A stretch of 64,000 nt of DNA, taken from assembly GCF_000143415.4 (NCBI RefSeq), contig NW_003314271.1, positions 723,591 through 787,590 of the forward strand. Direction: 5' to 3'. This stretch comes from Selaginella moellendorffii (Eukaryota > Streptophyta > Lycopodiopsida > Selaginellales > Selaginellaceae). The notes beneath the pieces were generated by a model that made no database searches, was not told the origin of the DNA, and worked only from the letters and a program-made list of their open reading frames with translations. This document shows, piece by piece, positions 51,231 through 62,195 of the stretch (its first letter is position 1; every line of letters begins with the position of its first letter). A program made the translations under genes and the position numbers.

Positions 51231-52260
51231 TTACATTTTGGAGAGGTAGTGGTAGACTCCCCGGCCGGATTTGCGCCCCAGCCAGCCAGCGTCCACGTAC
51301 TGGGCGAGCAGCGGGCAGGGGCGGTACTTGGCGTCGCCCAGGCCGGCGTGGAGGACGCCCATGATCGACAAGCAAGTGTCGAGGCCGATGAAATCCGCGA
51401 GCGCCAGCGGCCCCATGGGCTGGTTCGTCCCGAGCTTCATGGCCGTGTCGATCTCCTCCGCGCTGCTCACGCCCTCGAGCAGCGCGTAGAACGCCTCGTT
51501 GATCATGGGCATGAGGATCCGGTTGACGACGAAGCCCGGGAAGTCGCGGGAGCTCACCACCGTCTTGCCGAATCTGTCCGGGGTGATCAGCTTAGCTTCT
51601 CTAAGATGGGTGCTGCTTTCTTACCTCTCCGCGAGCTCCTTGGTCTGCTCAAAAACTTCGTCCGCGGTTGCCAGGCCCCGGACAATCTCCACGAGCTTCA
51701 TCAATGGCGGCGGGTTCATGAAATGCATGCCAATCACCTGTTGGAAAGAACAGAACTCTAGAGCTTGACACTTCTTAGAACCAAGGAGGAGATCACTTAC
51801 TTGCTGAGGACGCTGCGTAGAGGCAGCCAGCCTTGTGATCGAGATGGAGCTCGTGTTTGACGCCAGGATCGCCGACGGCTTGAGCAGCCTATCAAGCTCC
51901 GAGAAAATCCCCTTCTTCACATTCTCTCGCTCGGAGACAGCCTCGATCACCACATCCGCCGAGCTCATGTCAGCCAGAGAAGTGGTCGTCGACACGCGCG
52001 CCAGCGTCGCATTCGCTTCATCCTGCCAGCGATCAATCAATCTCCCCTTCCTGGATGAGCCACAATTCATTTACCTCCGAGATGACGCCCTTCTTAACGA
52101 ATTTCGCTAGCGACGAAGAAATGCTCTGCAAGCCCCTCGTCAGAGCCGCGCCATCGGAGTCCGCCATCACCACAGCCATCTGCGCGGCGGCCGCGAGCTG
52201 CGCGATTCCAGTCCCCATTTGCCCTGCGCCTACCACGCCCACGACCCTGACGATCGCCAT
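51231..52260 (-). CDS. 3-hydroxyacyl/3-hydroxybutyryl-CoA dehydrogenase
   Basis: Four exons from ATG 52260 to stop 51231; introns near 52030-52074, 51737-51801 and 51571-51623. The N-terminal Rossmann fold has [18 protein letters not shown] (GxGxxG for NAD). Next come [34 protein letters not shown] and the active-site region [19 protein letters not shown] with the catalytic His. The C-terminal 3HCDH domain includes [20 protein letters not shown] and [20 protein letters not shown]. It oxidises 3-hydroxyacyl-CoA with NAD+, as the third step of beta-oxidation or in short-chain or side-chain catabolism. The protein ends YHYLSKM; SKM fits a plant PTS1-type peroxisomal tripeptide. Head to head with TatC (158 bp between starts). 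Confidence 0.9.
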
Positions 52261-52418
52261 AGCGCACAGGGCTCATGATCCGAAGAACCCTAAATACAGA
52301 GCATTTAGTTTGAAGGAATCGAACCCTCGTCGTCTTTTATCCTTTTAATCATGCCTAAAAGGTCGTTTTTTAACGGAATTATCATTTCGAAAGAATATCT
52401 TCCGTGCTAGGGCTAGCT
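52261..52418. promoter_or_regulatory. Divergent promoter of HADH and TatC
   Basis: Only 158 bp separate the two divergent ATGs. The interval is AT-leaning, without ORFs, and contains AACCCTAAATAC near the HADH side. A shared promoter is inferred from spacing. Confidence 0.45.
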
Positions 52419-53654
52419 ATGGCGAGCACGATGCGGCCAGCGCCTCCCGTGTGCTTGTGCGGCGATGGCGCGGCTTCGTGTAGCAGCTGGACATGGGTGG
52501 GAAGAAGCCGAATTTCATTCTCCGCGGTAAGGAGGCCTCGCATTTTCGATTTGGCGATCCGGAGCGGCAGAAGGAAGAATCGTGTTCTCAAGTGCGTGGC
52601 GGCAAAGGCAGAGACGGAGCTGGACGGTGGAAGCTCGAGTGGAACCACTGTGGAGGAGGCGCCACCGGGTAAGCTCCAAATTCCAACGAAAATTCTAGCA
52701 ATCTCTTTTGTCCATTCGCTAAACAGCTCCAAGCACAAGGCCTGATGAAAAAATCTCGAGCACGATCTCTCAAGACTCGTCATCTCCAATTTCGTCTTGG
52801 CTCTATCCCGACAAGGAGGACCTCCCCGACGACAAAGAGATGACAATCTTTGAACACTTGGAAGAGCTTCGGGAGCGTTTGCTCTTGTCGGTCGGAGCCG
52901 TGGGAGTGGCAATGCTTGGCTGCTTTGCCTTCGCTAAAGATCTCATCATGTACTTGGAATCACCAGCGCACGTACAAGGCGTTCGTTTCCTCCAGCTCTC
53001 ACCCGGCGAGTATTTCTTCACAACTCTAAAGGTATGCTCGCGGTTCTAGAGTTGCAATAATGAGATCTATCTGCTTTCTCGTTTCACAGGTCTCTGGTTA
53101 CTGCGGACTTCTCATCGCCAGCCCAGTCATTCTGTACGAGATCATCGCGTTTGTAGTCCCGGGGCTAACTCTGAGCGAGAGAAAGTTCCTGGGGCCTATT
53201 GTTCTCGGATCGTCGATTCTCTTCTACGCAGGATTGGCGTTCTCCTACTCGGTGTTGACTCCGGCAGCGCTAAACTTCTTCGTTTCCTACGCCGAAGGAG
53301 TGGTAGAATCGATCTGGTCGATCGACCAGTACTTTGAGTTCATCCTCGTGCTCATGTTTAGCACAGGTCTCGCCTTCCAGGTTCGTGATGAGGTTTCTTA
53401 CGTCTTTGGTGCCAAGGTTCCGTGGTTTCCAGGTTCCAGTGATACAACTTTTACTGGGACAAACTAAACTTGTCACTGGCGATCAAATGCTATCGGTTTG
53501 GAGATATGTTGTCGTCGGTGCTGTTGCTGCTGCTGCAGTTCTCACGCCCTCTACAGATCCGCTAACGCAGATCCTTTTGGCCGGTCCCTTGATTGGACTG
53601 TACCTGGGTGGGGCATCTCTCGTCAAGTTACTCCAAGCTGGAGAGACTTCCTGA
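52419..53654 (+). CDS. TATC: Chloroplast TatC, Sec-independent protein translocase subunit
   Basis: Four exons: 52419 to about 52669, 52728-53032, 53091 to about 53380, and 53440-53654, all joined in phase. The first 80 residues are a plastid transit peptide (Ser/Arg-rich, few acidic residues). The TatC fold starts with [20 protein letters not shown], carrying the family's HLxELRxRL motif. Six hydrophobic segments follow, including [54 protein letters not shown] and [11 protein letters not shown], and the final [20 protein letters not shown]. With Hcf106 and Tha4 it forms the thylakoid twin-arginine receptor that exports folded proteins driven by the proton gradient. The [20 protein letters not shown] helix is typical. 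Confidence 0.93.
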
Positions 53655-53659
53655 GACAC

Positions 53660-54480
53660 AGACAAATTCTAATTATATTCTATGAAAACATGTTTATAAT
53701 TTTAAACATTTATAAGAGGAAATTATTTTCTTTAATGGAAACTTAATATAAAGATTACCTTAAGTAGCACATAAATAATGGTTTCTTGTATTAGAAGCCA
53801 ACAAAACATTATTAGGAAATTTTGACATATAAATGACAAGATTACAATCATCTTGAATGGACAAAAATGTTGATGATATACATAATGGTTGATTATAACA
53901 ATAATTATTTTTATATTCCATTTTACTTTCATGCCATTAAATAAAACGACATTTCCATTCTTTTGTATAACTAAATAACAATTAAAAAAATTCTTTTACC
54001 TGTTTTCCATATTTTATTATTTTTTGAATATAGAATAAGATTACATTCAAACTCTAAAATTAATATATTTTTCTTATTGGAGAAATTAAAAAATCATCAG
54101 AAGAAAAATGCAATCCATGATATAATGTACTAGTTTTTAAATAACATTCATTTGAGCTTTCCAAATTATAAGATTTATAAAATAAAGATAATAATTCAGT
54201 ATGTTAATTTAATTCATGTTTTATTACATATTTAGTACTTTCACTTCCATAAAAGTTTGCAAGTACTTCATTCATTTGAGCTACACTTTTTTCTAAAATA
54301 CTATTAAGACTTTGGAGAATAAGATAACTTGAAATTGTTGAACGTTTATTATGATATGACTTATGTTTAATTATTATATCAACAAGCCCTTTTGAGACAG
54401 ATACTTGCATTTCATCAGAATAATTTAATTTATAATCTTCATTGTAATTGATTTTTCCAATTAAATTATATATAGCTACT
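53660..54480. other. AT-rich gene-free block
   Basis: Very low G+C with homopolymer A/T runs, no supported ORF and no RNA gene. Similar in composition to 18.6-21.3 kb and 59.2-60.9 kb. Confidence 0.5.
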
Positions 54481-54488
54481 ATATCTTG

Positions 54489-54690
54489 TTGTGAGGGGTA
54501 CGGCTATGATACCATATACTAATATTAGCATAGTGGGATTTTGGTACCCATCGAATTGATTTTAATCTGAACTATTCACTCTTGTATATAAATTAGGGTT
54601 TTTGGGCTAATTGAAATGCACATTTTCTATATTCCCTTTCTATATTCTAAGCACCCACATTGGTGGAGATGAGGGGCACCTTTGATTGTC
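54489..54690 (+). repeat. LTR-like segment of the + strand gypsy element
   Basis: TACGGCTATGATACCATATACTAATATTAGC... through TAAATTAGGGTTTTTGGGCTAATTGAAATGCACATTTTCTATATTCCCTTTC...AAGCACCCACATTG matches the reverse complement of about 60935-61100. It lies directly upstream of gag-like sequence, so it reads as a 5' LTR or its remnant. Exact LTR ends were not determined. Confidence 0.55.
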
Positions 54691-54889
54691 CCTAAAGAGT
54701 GTTTAGATTTAGAATTTTGGTTTAGATTTAGCTTTTTCTATTTCCTTTCTTTTATTCGTTCCTTTCAAGATTTTGGTTTAGATTTAACTTTTTGCATTGT
54801 CTAGATTTACCATTTCCTTTTAACTTTTTGTTATTTCTCTTCTTTTGCTCTTTCTTTTTCATTCGTCTTCATGGTAGATTAGCAATCTC

Positions 54890-57800
54890 CTCCTTTGACT
54901 CTAGAGCAGCAGTTGGTACAATTGCTTGATGCTATGTGCTTGCAATTGAACAACCAAACTCAATTGATGGTAGCGTTCACGGCACGTGGTATAACTCCTT
55001 TTGCTCTTGGTGCCAATCCTCGCGTTCAGCCGGAATTCTTTCACGGGAATTTTGGGGATGATGTGTACCATTGGTTCGATCACTTCATAGTGATTGCCAT
55101 ATATCATTCTTGGGATGATGCTCAACGTTTGTGTGAGTTTCCCATGTGTCTCTAAGGGATGGCATTGCAGTGGTATAATGGTTTAAGCGTAGCCACTCGT
55201 GGGGATTGGAGTGTTCTCTCGGACATCTTCAAACTCGCCTTTGGACATACCAATGATTGTGATGATGCCTTTCAACAATTGCATTGTCTTTGCCAAAGGC
55301 CATCTGAGTTGGTGATGCAATTTGGCATTCGTTTCTGAAGTCTTTTGTTTCGTGTAGAGCCAAATATGTTAGAGCAGATCAAGCTAGGAATGTTGTGGCC
55401 AGCACTTCATCAAGATCTTGTCGGACTTGTGCCTGCACTTGCTCCTGCCACCCTTGACAATGCTCTTTGTTTGACACAATGTTATGAGACGTCGCCTCTT
55501 CCACTTCTCGCTGCATGTCCTTCAGCTCCACCTCCTATAGGTGATGGTCCTGTTCTAATGGAGGTTAATGCTGCTGCTACTCACGTCCAAGGACAAGGGT
55601 GAGGACGTCGTTGTGGCTGTGATGTTCGCTGTTGGGTGTGTGATGAAGTTGGTCATACTTATTGGCGTTGTCGGCGTTTTCCGGATTGGCGACCTCCATT
55701 TCTTGGGTGGAGACCTTGGCATCAGCAATGTTCCGTTGGTGCTGCTGCAGTGAAAGGTTTGGACACTGAGATGCATCCGGGAAACGAGGAGTCGCGCGAG
55801 TAACGGAGGGACCTTGTGCGAATAAATCAGTGACCCCTCCATATTTCTTTTGGGAGTATCATCAAGGGGTTCACTCGGCACCAGTTCATCCAGTGTTTAC
55901 TTTGCAAGCTCATTTTTATAACAAGAGGTCTCCTATTATTCTCTCCTTGTTGGTTGATACAGGTTCGAGTTCATCTTCTATTGCTCAACCTGTTGCCACA
56001 CGTTGCTGTCTACACTTTTGTGTCATGCGGCAGAACTAGTTTTCATTCTTTATGGCAATAGCCGTACACATGCATGTGCACGGGATGAAGCGGACCTGGT
56101 TGTGCGTGTGGGCGATCTCGAGCTTGAGTTGCAGTCATTGCTGGTGGTGTTGAGTCAAGCTTTTGACCTCATTCTTAGTATGGATTGGTTGCAACATAAT
56201 CATGCCAAGTGTGACTTTGAAGCTTCTCCCCTTTGTCTCATACATTTTTATGTTTTATCCATTCCTCTCACTTCCATACCTCTTCGTCCCTTTACTTCTA
56301 CCTTTTCTTCCATTACTTTTGTTCCTCCACTATTTCCTCCTATGTTTCCGTCTTGTTTTGCCCTTCCCTTTTCCGATCCCTCCAACAATTTTTGTGTTGC
56401 AGTGGTTGACTAGCTCATGAAGGAGTATTCTAATCTCTTTGAATTTGACATATCATCAAGATTTTATATGCAAACATAAAAGAGATGTTGGAGAAGGGTG
56501 TTATTCAGAATTCGTAGAGCCCTTAGGCATGTGAGCTTCATTTTGTGATGAAGCTTGATGGGAATATTCATTTCTGCATCGACTATCATCCGTTAAACGA
56601 AGTGACAATCCTAGATGTGTACCCTCTTCCTCACACTGTTGATCTCTTGGGTCGTCTGGGGCAAAGTCGTTGGTTCACCAAGCTTGATCTTGCTTCTGGG
56701 TTCTGGCAAATACCAATGGCCGAAGAAGATATTCCTAAGATTACTTTTCGTACACCATTTGGTTTGTATGAGTTTTTGGTGATGCCATTTGGTTTGAGCA
56801 ATGCTCTAGCAACCTTCCAGTGGATGATGGACGAGGTTTTTTGTGATATGCCAGAGGTGACTGTTGACTTCATTAATGATGTTTTGATCCACTCGGAGGG
56901 GATGTGGAAGGAACATATTCGTGATGTTTGTAAAGTGTTGGATTGGCTACGGGACATTAGTTTAAAGCTGAAGTAGTCGAAGTGTATGTTTGGGTTCAAG
57001 GACACAACTTATCTTGGGTACTATATTTCTCATGAGGTTTTTCAAGTTGATCATGACAAATTTGTGGCTGTTCTAAAGTTCCCTACTCTAAAGTGTGTGA
57101 ATGATGTGCAACGCTTTTTGGGTAAAGTGTAGTATTTCGGTCGTTTTATGGATCATTTTTCTGATCGCACTACACCGTTGCGAGTGTTGCTGAAGTCATT
57201 AATGTCATCTTTCATCTGATCTCCGAATTGTGAGCGAGCATTCGTGGATCTCAAAGAGCTATTGACAATTCCTCCGGTTTTGGCATATCCTGACTACACT
57301 CGACCTTTTTATTTTGCGTGTGGATACTTCTGATATTGGTCTTCGAGGTGTGTTAATGCAAAAGAGCTTGAGTGTGCCTAGTCAACGCCATCCCATTGCA
57401 TATATAAGCCATACATTACAACCAGCAGAGATGAACTACTCCACGACAGAGAAGGAGTGTTTAGTAGCAGTCTGGGGTTTCGAGAAACTTCATGCATATC
57501 TACATAGTTCTCAAACATTACTTGAAGGTGACCATACTGCTGTTACTTCATTATTGAAGTAGAAGAATTTAGTTGGTTGTACTACTCAATAAGCTTTGAA
57601 GCTTTAGATATATAATTTTGATGTTATTCATCCCCCAAAGAGTTCTATAGCTAATGCTGATGCCCTTTCTCGAGCTCCTCTTCCTTCCCCACTCTATTCT
57701 CATGTTTCTGATGAGCCTGTTGCTCCTGCATCTATGGATTTTCTAACTGAGGATTCTGTGCCATTGGCGGTTGCTATACTTGACATTTAGCATCCACAAG

Positions 57801-59215
57801 GCATAGAGCAAGATCTACCTTCTCTTGATGAGGTTCGCGAAGCTCAAAAGATTGATTGGATTCGAAGGCTTCAAGATGGGTTTAAGAATCCTGTATCACT
57901 TGTTGATGACTTGCCTTTCCAACATTTACATTCTTAATATCGCTTTGACGACGGCCTTCTTTATTTTGTGGGGATAGATCCTAATGATCATTTACAGCTA
58001 GTGGTGCTTTCTGTCTTTATTCCATGATTTCTCCATGTCTACCATGATTCTCCTGTTCTAGGTGGGCATATAGGACATCGTTATGTAACCGAGAAGCTGC
58101 GCAGGTCTTTCTATTAAGTGGAGATGCGACGTGATATTATCCGATATGTGCGTAGCTGCATTTTGTGCCAAGTTCGTAAATGCTTTATTTCGTTAAAGTG
58201 GAACTTTTCATTATCCCACTTATGGTGTGTGGCCACATGCCATTTTTATAACAACAATAAAAAATTGAAGTTTTAGCTTTATAATTTATAAATTAAAAAC
58301 TTTTCATATGATTTTGTGTTATAATATTGTGAAATATAAAAAATAAATTAAAAAACTAATAGAAATATTAATAAATATTAATTAAGTACTAGGAAATGGC
58401 ATGTGGACACATGCTAATTAATGTCCCACTTTACTGAATAAGTTCCACTTTAACGAAATAAAGCATATAATACTCCTCCAGAAGGACGGTTGGAGTCAAT
58501 TGTAATTTCCTATTTGTTTGAATTGGTGGCATTTGATCTTATGGGACCTTTTCCAAGATCGACTGCTGGCAATGAGGATGTTATTATTACTTATGATTAC
58601 TTGATTCGTTGGGTGGAAGTTGGTCCTTTTGCTAGCGCCTTTGCAACTATTGTTGGATACTTCCTCCTCAATCAAGTGGTGTTTCAGCATTCTTGTCTAG
58701 AGTAGATTCTTTCAGATAATGGTCCCACATTTATGGCTGAGGCATTTCATGTTTTGACGTCTCGGTTGGGGATATGCCACACTTTCACAAGTGTTTATCA
58801 TCCACAATCAGACGGTCTAGTGGAACGGCTCATTCGGACATTCAAAGGGATGATTGCAAAGTATGTGAACTTTCAACATTTGGATTAGGATGGTTATTTT
58901 CCATCTCTTCGGTATGCATATGTCACAAGGGTGCAAAGTTTTATTGGTGCTTCACCATATAAACTTCTATATAGTCATGATCCAATATTACTAACGGAGC
59001 TAGGTTTACCTTCACGATTGCCATGAGCTACTGATGCTAAGTCGTGGGATCAGTATTTGATGAGCATTCTTCCACTTGTCCGAGCTGAGTCTGTCGAACA
59101 CTTAGGCCACGTACAAGTGGGATAACAATGGCACTACAACTCCCATCATCGTCCACCTGCGGAGTATAAAGTGGATGATTTGGTGTTAGTCCGTTTTCCC
59201 CATCTTACGATATGT
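54890..59215 (+). mobile_element. Dead Ty3/gypsy LTR retrotransposon (gag-pol)
   Basis: Gag (about 54895-55345: GMALQWYNGLS, REFF-type region) is followed by an aspartic protease (LLVDTGSSSSSIAQ at about 55950) and reverse transcriptase (about 56560-57200: FCIDYHPLNEV, WFTKLDLASGFWQIPM, LYEFLVMPFGLSNALATFQW). In RT the YxDD box reads FINDV. RNase H (RVDTSDIGLRGVLMQ, then NYSTTEKECLVAVWGFEK), the HHCC zinc binding region (GGHIGHRYVTEKLR, CILCQVRK) and an integrase core (FDLMGPFPRS, ILSDNGPTFMAEAFH, VYHPQSDGLVERLIRTFKGM) come next. More than a dozen in-frame stops (many as TAG/TAA in otherwise clean frames) and the lost DD show it is inactive. A MITE splits it at 58181-58465. Confidence 0.9.
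58181..58465. mobile_element. MITE inserted in the gypsy integrase region
   Basis: TGCTTTATTTCGTTAAAGTGGAACTT (58181-58206) is the exact inverse of AAGTTCCACTTTAACGAAATAAAGCA (58440-58465). The arms continue imperfectly to about 75 bp and share CACATGCCATTT. About 285 bp in all, AT-rich, no ORF. It separates the HHCC motif from the catalytic core of integrase. A partial relative lies at about 61665-61780. I could not fix the target-site duplication. Confidence 0.85.
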
Positions 59216-60930
59216 GGTTTATTTAGTTCACATGGTGCAACAAAACCTTCTAACTCTTAAAACATCCTAGGAGGATGAATCAATAGCCCCTTATGATTAG
59301 ACATTCTAAACATAGATCTATAGACAATTAGGATATGAAAATCCTCACTCATACATATATTATATTCAATTTTTTTACACCTTGACTAAAAAAAAATTCT
59401 TCTATCAAAGGGTCTAGAGTCATTCCCCATATCCCCTCAACCCTTTCAATTGCAAGTTGATTAATCCCTAAAGCAAATGTTTCACTTCTTGGTTGCATCT
59501 TCTATTTATATGCCCTTGAGCATTTGACATCCTCACTACTAGAATTTCCAGTAATAAAAACTACAATATTTATTCCCTATAGTCATTATAGCCAAATTTC
59601 AAAAGACCTCACAATTCCATCCATTTTCACTTGGAGGAATTTTTTGCCATAGCATTGTGAAATTTCTTCATCCTCAATTTCTTTTGCCAAATGTCAATTG
59701 GAATCAATGAACTCTTCTTCTGTGAGGCTCTCTAGCCTTATGGAAGGAGGCAAAATCATTATATAACTATTTATCTTGATACATTGCAAATTCTTGATTT
59801 TGGAAATTTTCCTCTTTAAAGAATCTAATGCCTTGACCACCCACTATAGTCATTTGAGGCCTTCTTGACACTATTGGCATTTCCCTTGAGTCTCCTAACA
59901 ACCTTCAAAATGCAAGGGATATGGGATAGTGGAAACCATGAAGCATATTCTATGGGATTATAACATTGTAAAGGCCATCACAATGATGAGGGAGTTGAGC
60001 ACCATATATGACTTTGAGATGTAACATGTTAGAGCTTAAAGTAACCTTTTTTGACGGTATATTATATATCTTTATCCAGCTTCTTTATGCACTTGTGAGC
60101 CAAAACTTTGTGGAGAGAATGAACATATGCCTTCACCACTTGAGCATTACATATTTCACACTCAAATGTATTGGATGAACCTATTAGGATACTTATAAAT
60201 GAACTCCTCTTGCAATTGTATATTAATAAGTATCAAGTTGGCATGTGCTGAGGATATAGTTGCTTCATCATGTTATAATTGACTCTCAACACAACCATCA
60301 TTCCAATATAATATTCATCATAAGCTTGATCTTCCACTAAGAGGATATGGAAATGAAATGCTATTTATCAAAGAATACTCACTTTTAGAAGCTCATCTTT
60401 GAGAGAAAGATGAATACTCTAAGTATAAACTCTAAAATTAATTAAACATAATCAATAAATTTATGCACATTATAGGTTTTTTTAAGTTTGAAACTCATAA
60501 AGGTTTGAGATTCAAGTCCCATTGGGAGCAATGATGACAGAAATATACTCCATCAAGAATGGAAAGTTACAAGTATATTAGAACTTTGAATCTGAATAAG
60601 TAAGACAAATATATAGCATAGAGGGTTGAATTTTAAGCAAGGATCCATTCTATCTTAATACATAATTCTTATTTATATATATATTTATATAGAAATAAAT
60701 ATAAGACTAAATTTATATTATAATATTATCTTTAAGAAATAAATTTTAATATAAGTTTTTAAATAATAAAACACCAATTTGCGATAATAATAATAAGATA
60801 TAATATGATTAAAATTAAAGCTGAAAATTTATTTTATATTTCTATTATATTTATGTTTTACACTATAGTTATTGCTCTAATAACAATAGTTATTACTTTG
60901 GGAGGAGAAATGTTCTAAATACACAATGTG
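59216..60930. other. AT-rich degenerate sequence
   Basis: No intact gene. On the minus strand between about 59600 and 60170 a stop-riddled frame contains a FECEICNAQVVKAYVH-like segment with paired cysteines, suggesting an old coding sequence, probably of transposon origin. Below 60600 the sequence is nearly pure A/T. Confidence 0.4.
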
Positions 60931-60934
60931 GGTG

Positions 60935-61365
60935 CTTGGAATATGGAAAGGGAATACAAAAAATGTGCATATCAATTAGCCCAAAAACCCTAGCTTATAT
61001 ACATGAGCGAGTGGTCCAAATTGAAACTAATTCGACGGTTACCAAAATCCCATTACACTAATATTAGTATACGGCATCGTAGCCGTACACTTGGCCCTCA
61101 CATCATCTCTTCCATTTGGAATAATGGAAGACCATCAAGGTTCTCTTGTAAACGGGGATCTGAAGGAATGTCAAAAGGAGGCATTGGCAAATCTATAGGT
61201 GGTATTAATTGCTCCTGATCCCTTTATATGAAGCGTTTCAACCACTACACATGCACAATCTCTAGAGGATCGACTTGTTAGACGTTATGCCGAACTTCAT
61301 AAACTTGTGGTCCAACTTGCCGCAACACCCAATACGGTCCTTTCCACTGTACAAGGAGCCTCTAA
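60935..61365 (-). mobile_element. 3' end of a second gypsy element, minus strand (integrase tail plus LTR)
   Basis: The minus strand from about 61360 reads LVQWKGPYWVLRQVGPQVYE, then VRH, an integrase C-terminal/chromo-like region of gypsy elements. An acidic/proline tail (PPIDLPMPPFDIPSDPRLQE) follows, then from 61100 to 60935 the same LTR sequence seen at 54489-54690 in opposite orientation. It therefore belongs to a different insertion of the same family. The rest of this second element is not recognisable to its right. Confidence 0.7.
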
Positions 61366-62195
61366 AATGCTACCATCTTTGATAAATTTAAATTACTTAG
61401 ATTCAAAAGAGATGGTAAATTAGATGAATCAAGATTGGTTAACAACCTTTTTCACCTTTGTCAGCCTATAACACAATGCTATGGATTAAGAGTACAATGT
61501 CCACTATACCAATTAGAACTTAGCAGAATTCCTCAAGGGAAGAGTTTCTAGGGCATCCAAGGAGATATGAATTTAGGTTGAGTTGGTTTGAACAAAATTT
61601 TAGCAATTAATTCCTCAACTTAGACAATTGAAGACTTTAGTATGAGCTTGCCACAAGCTCTATTTCGTTAAAGTGGGAATTGTCATTATCCCACTTGTAA
61701 AATAAGGTTTTCAAACCTTTATATAGTATATAAATATAACAAAATTCAACTGCATTGAGGCACATGCCATTTTATTTTAAACAAGGAAATGTCTACTCAA
61801 TCACTTCTCCTCCCTCTGCCACTGCTTCACCTCTCTCTTCTCCTTGTCATCGTCGTCCAATTTCTTTCCATCCTTTTAATATTGGCTTAGTTGCTCCGAG
61901 TCTAGGTGGAGCCCAAGTCCCCATTCAATCTTTACTTTCCCCTTATTAATAAAACAACTTCGTAGACTTCCAATAACATGCTGTAACACTTCTAGTATAA
62001 TGCAAATCCTCTCAAAGAATTGTCTTTTAATATTAATACAATGGCATGGAACCCCATGCCATAATAATTTACATTTTTAAATAAATACATGCCATCTCAG
62101 ACTGTTATTTTTTGCCTCCAACGCCTATACAATAATCTTGGAATTTCATCACTCTCCACACTATCAGGATTTAAACCCAATAGTAATGCCATCTC
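61366..62195. other. Spacer with MITE relative
   Basis: At about 61665-61780 a copy of the 58181 MITE arm occurs (TATTTCGTTAAAGTGGGAATTGTCATTATCCCACTTGTAA and later GGCACATGCCATTTTATTT), interrupted by about 60 bp and without a clear right end. At 62042-62062 lies the short palindrome-like GGCATGGAACCCCATGCC. No gene supported. Confidence 0.5.

Noticed and set aside
55568..56420. Independent small membrane protein in the gypsy region
   Set aside because: Out-of-frame hydrophobic readings between the protease and RT domains of the decayed polyprotein.
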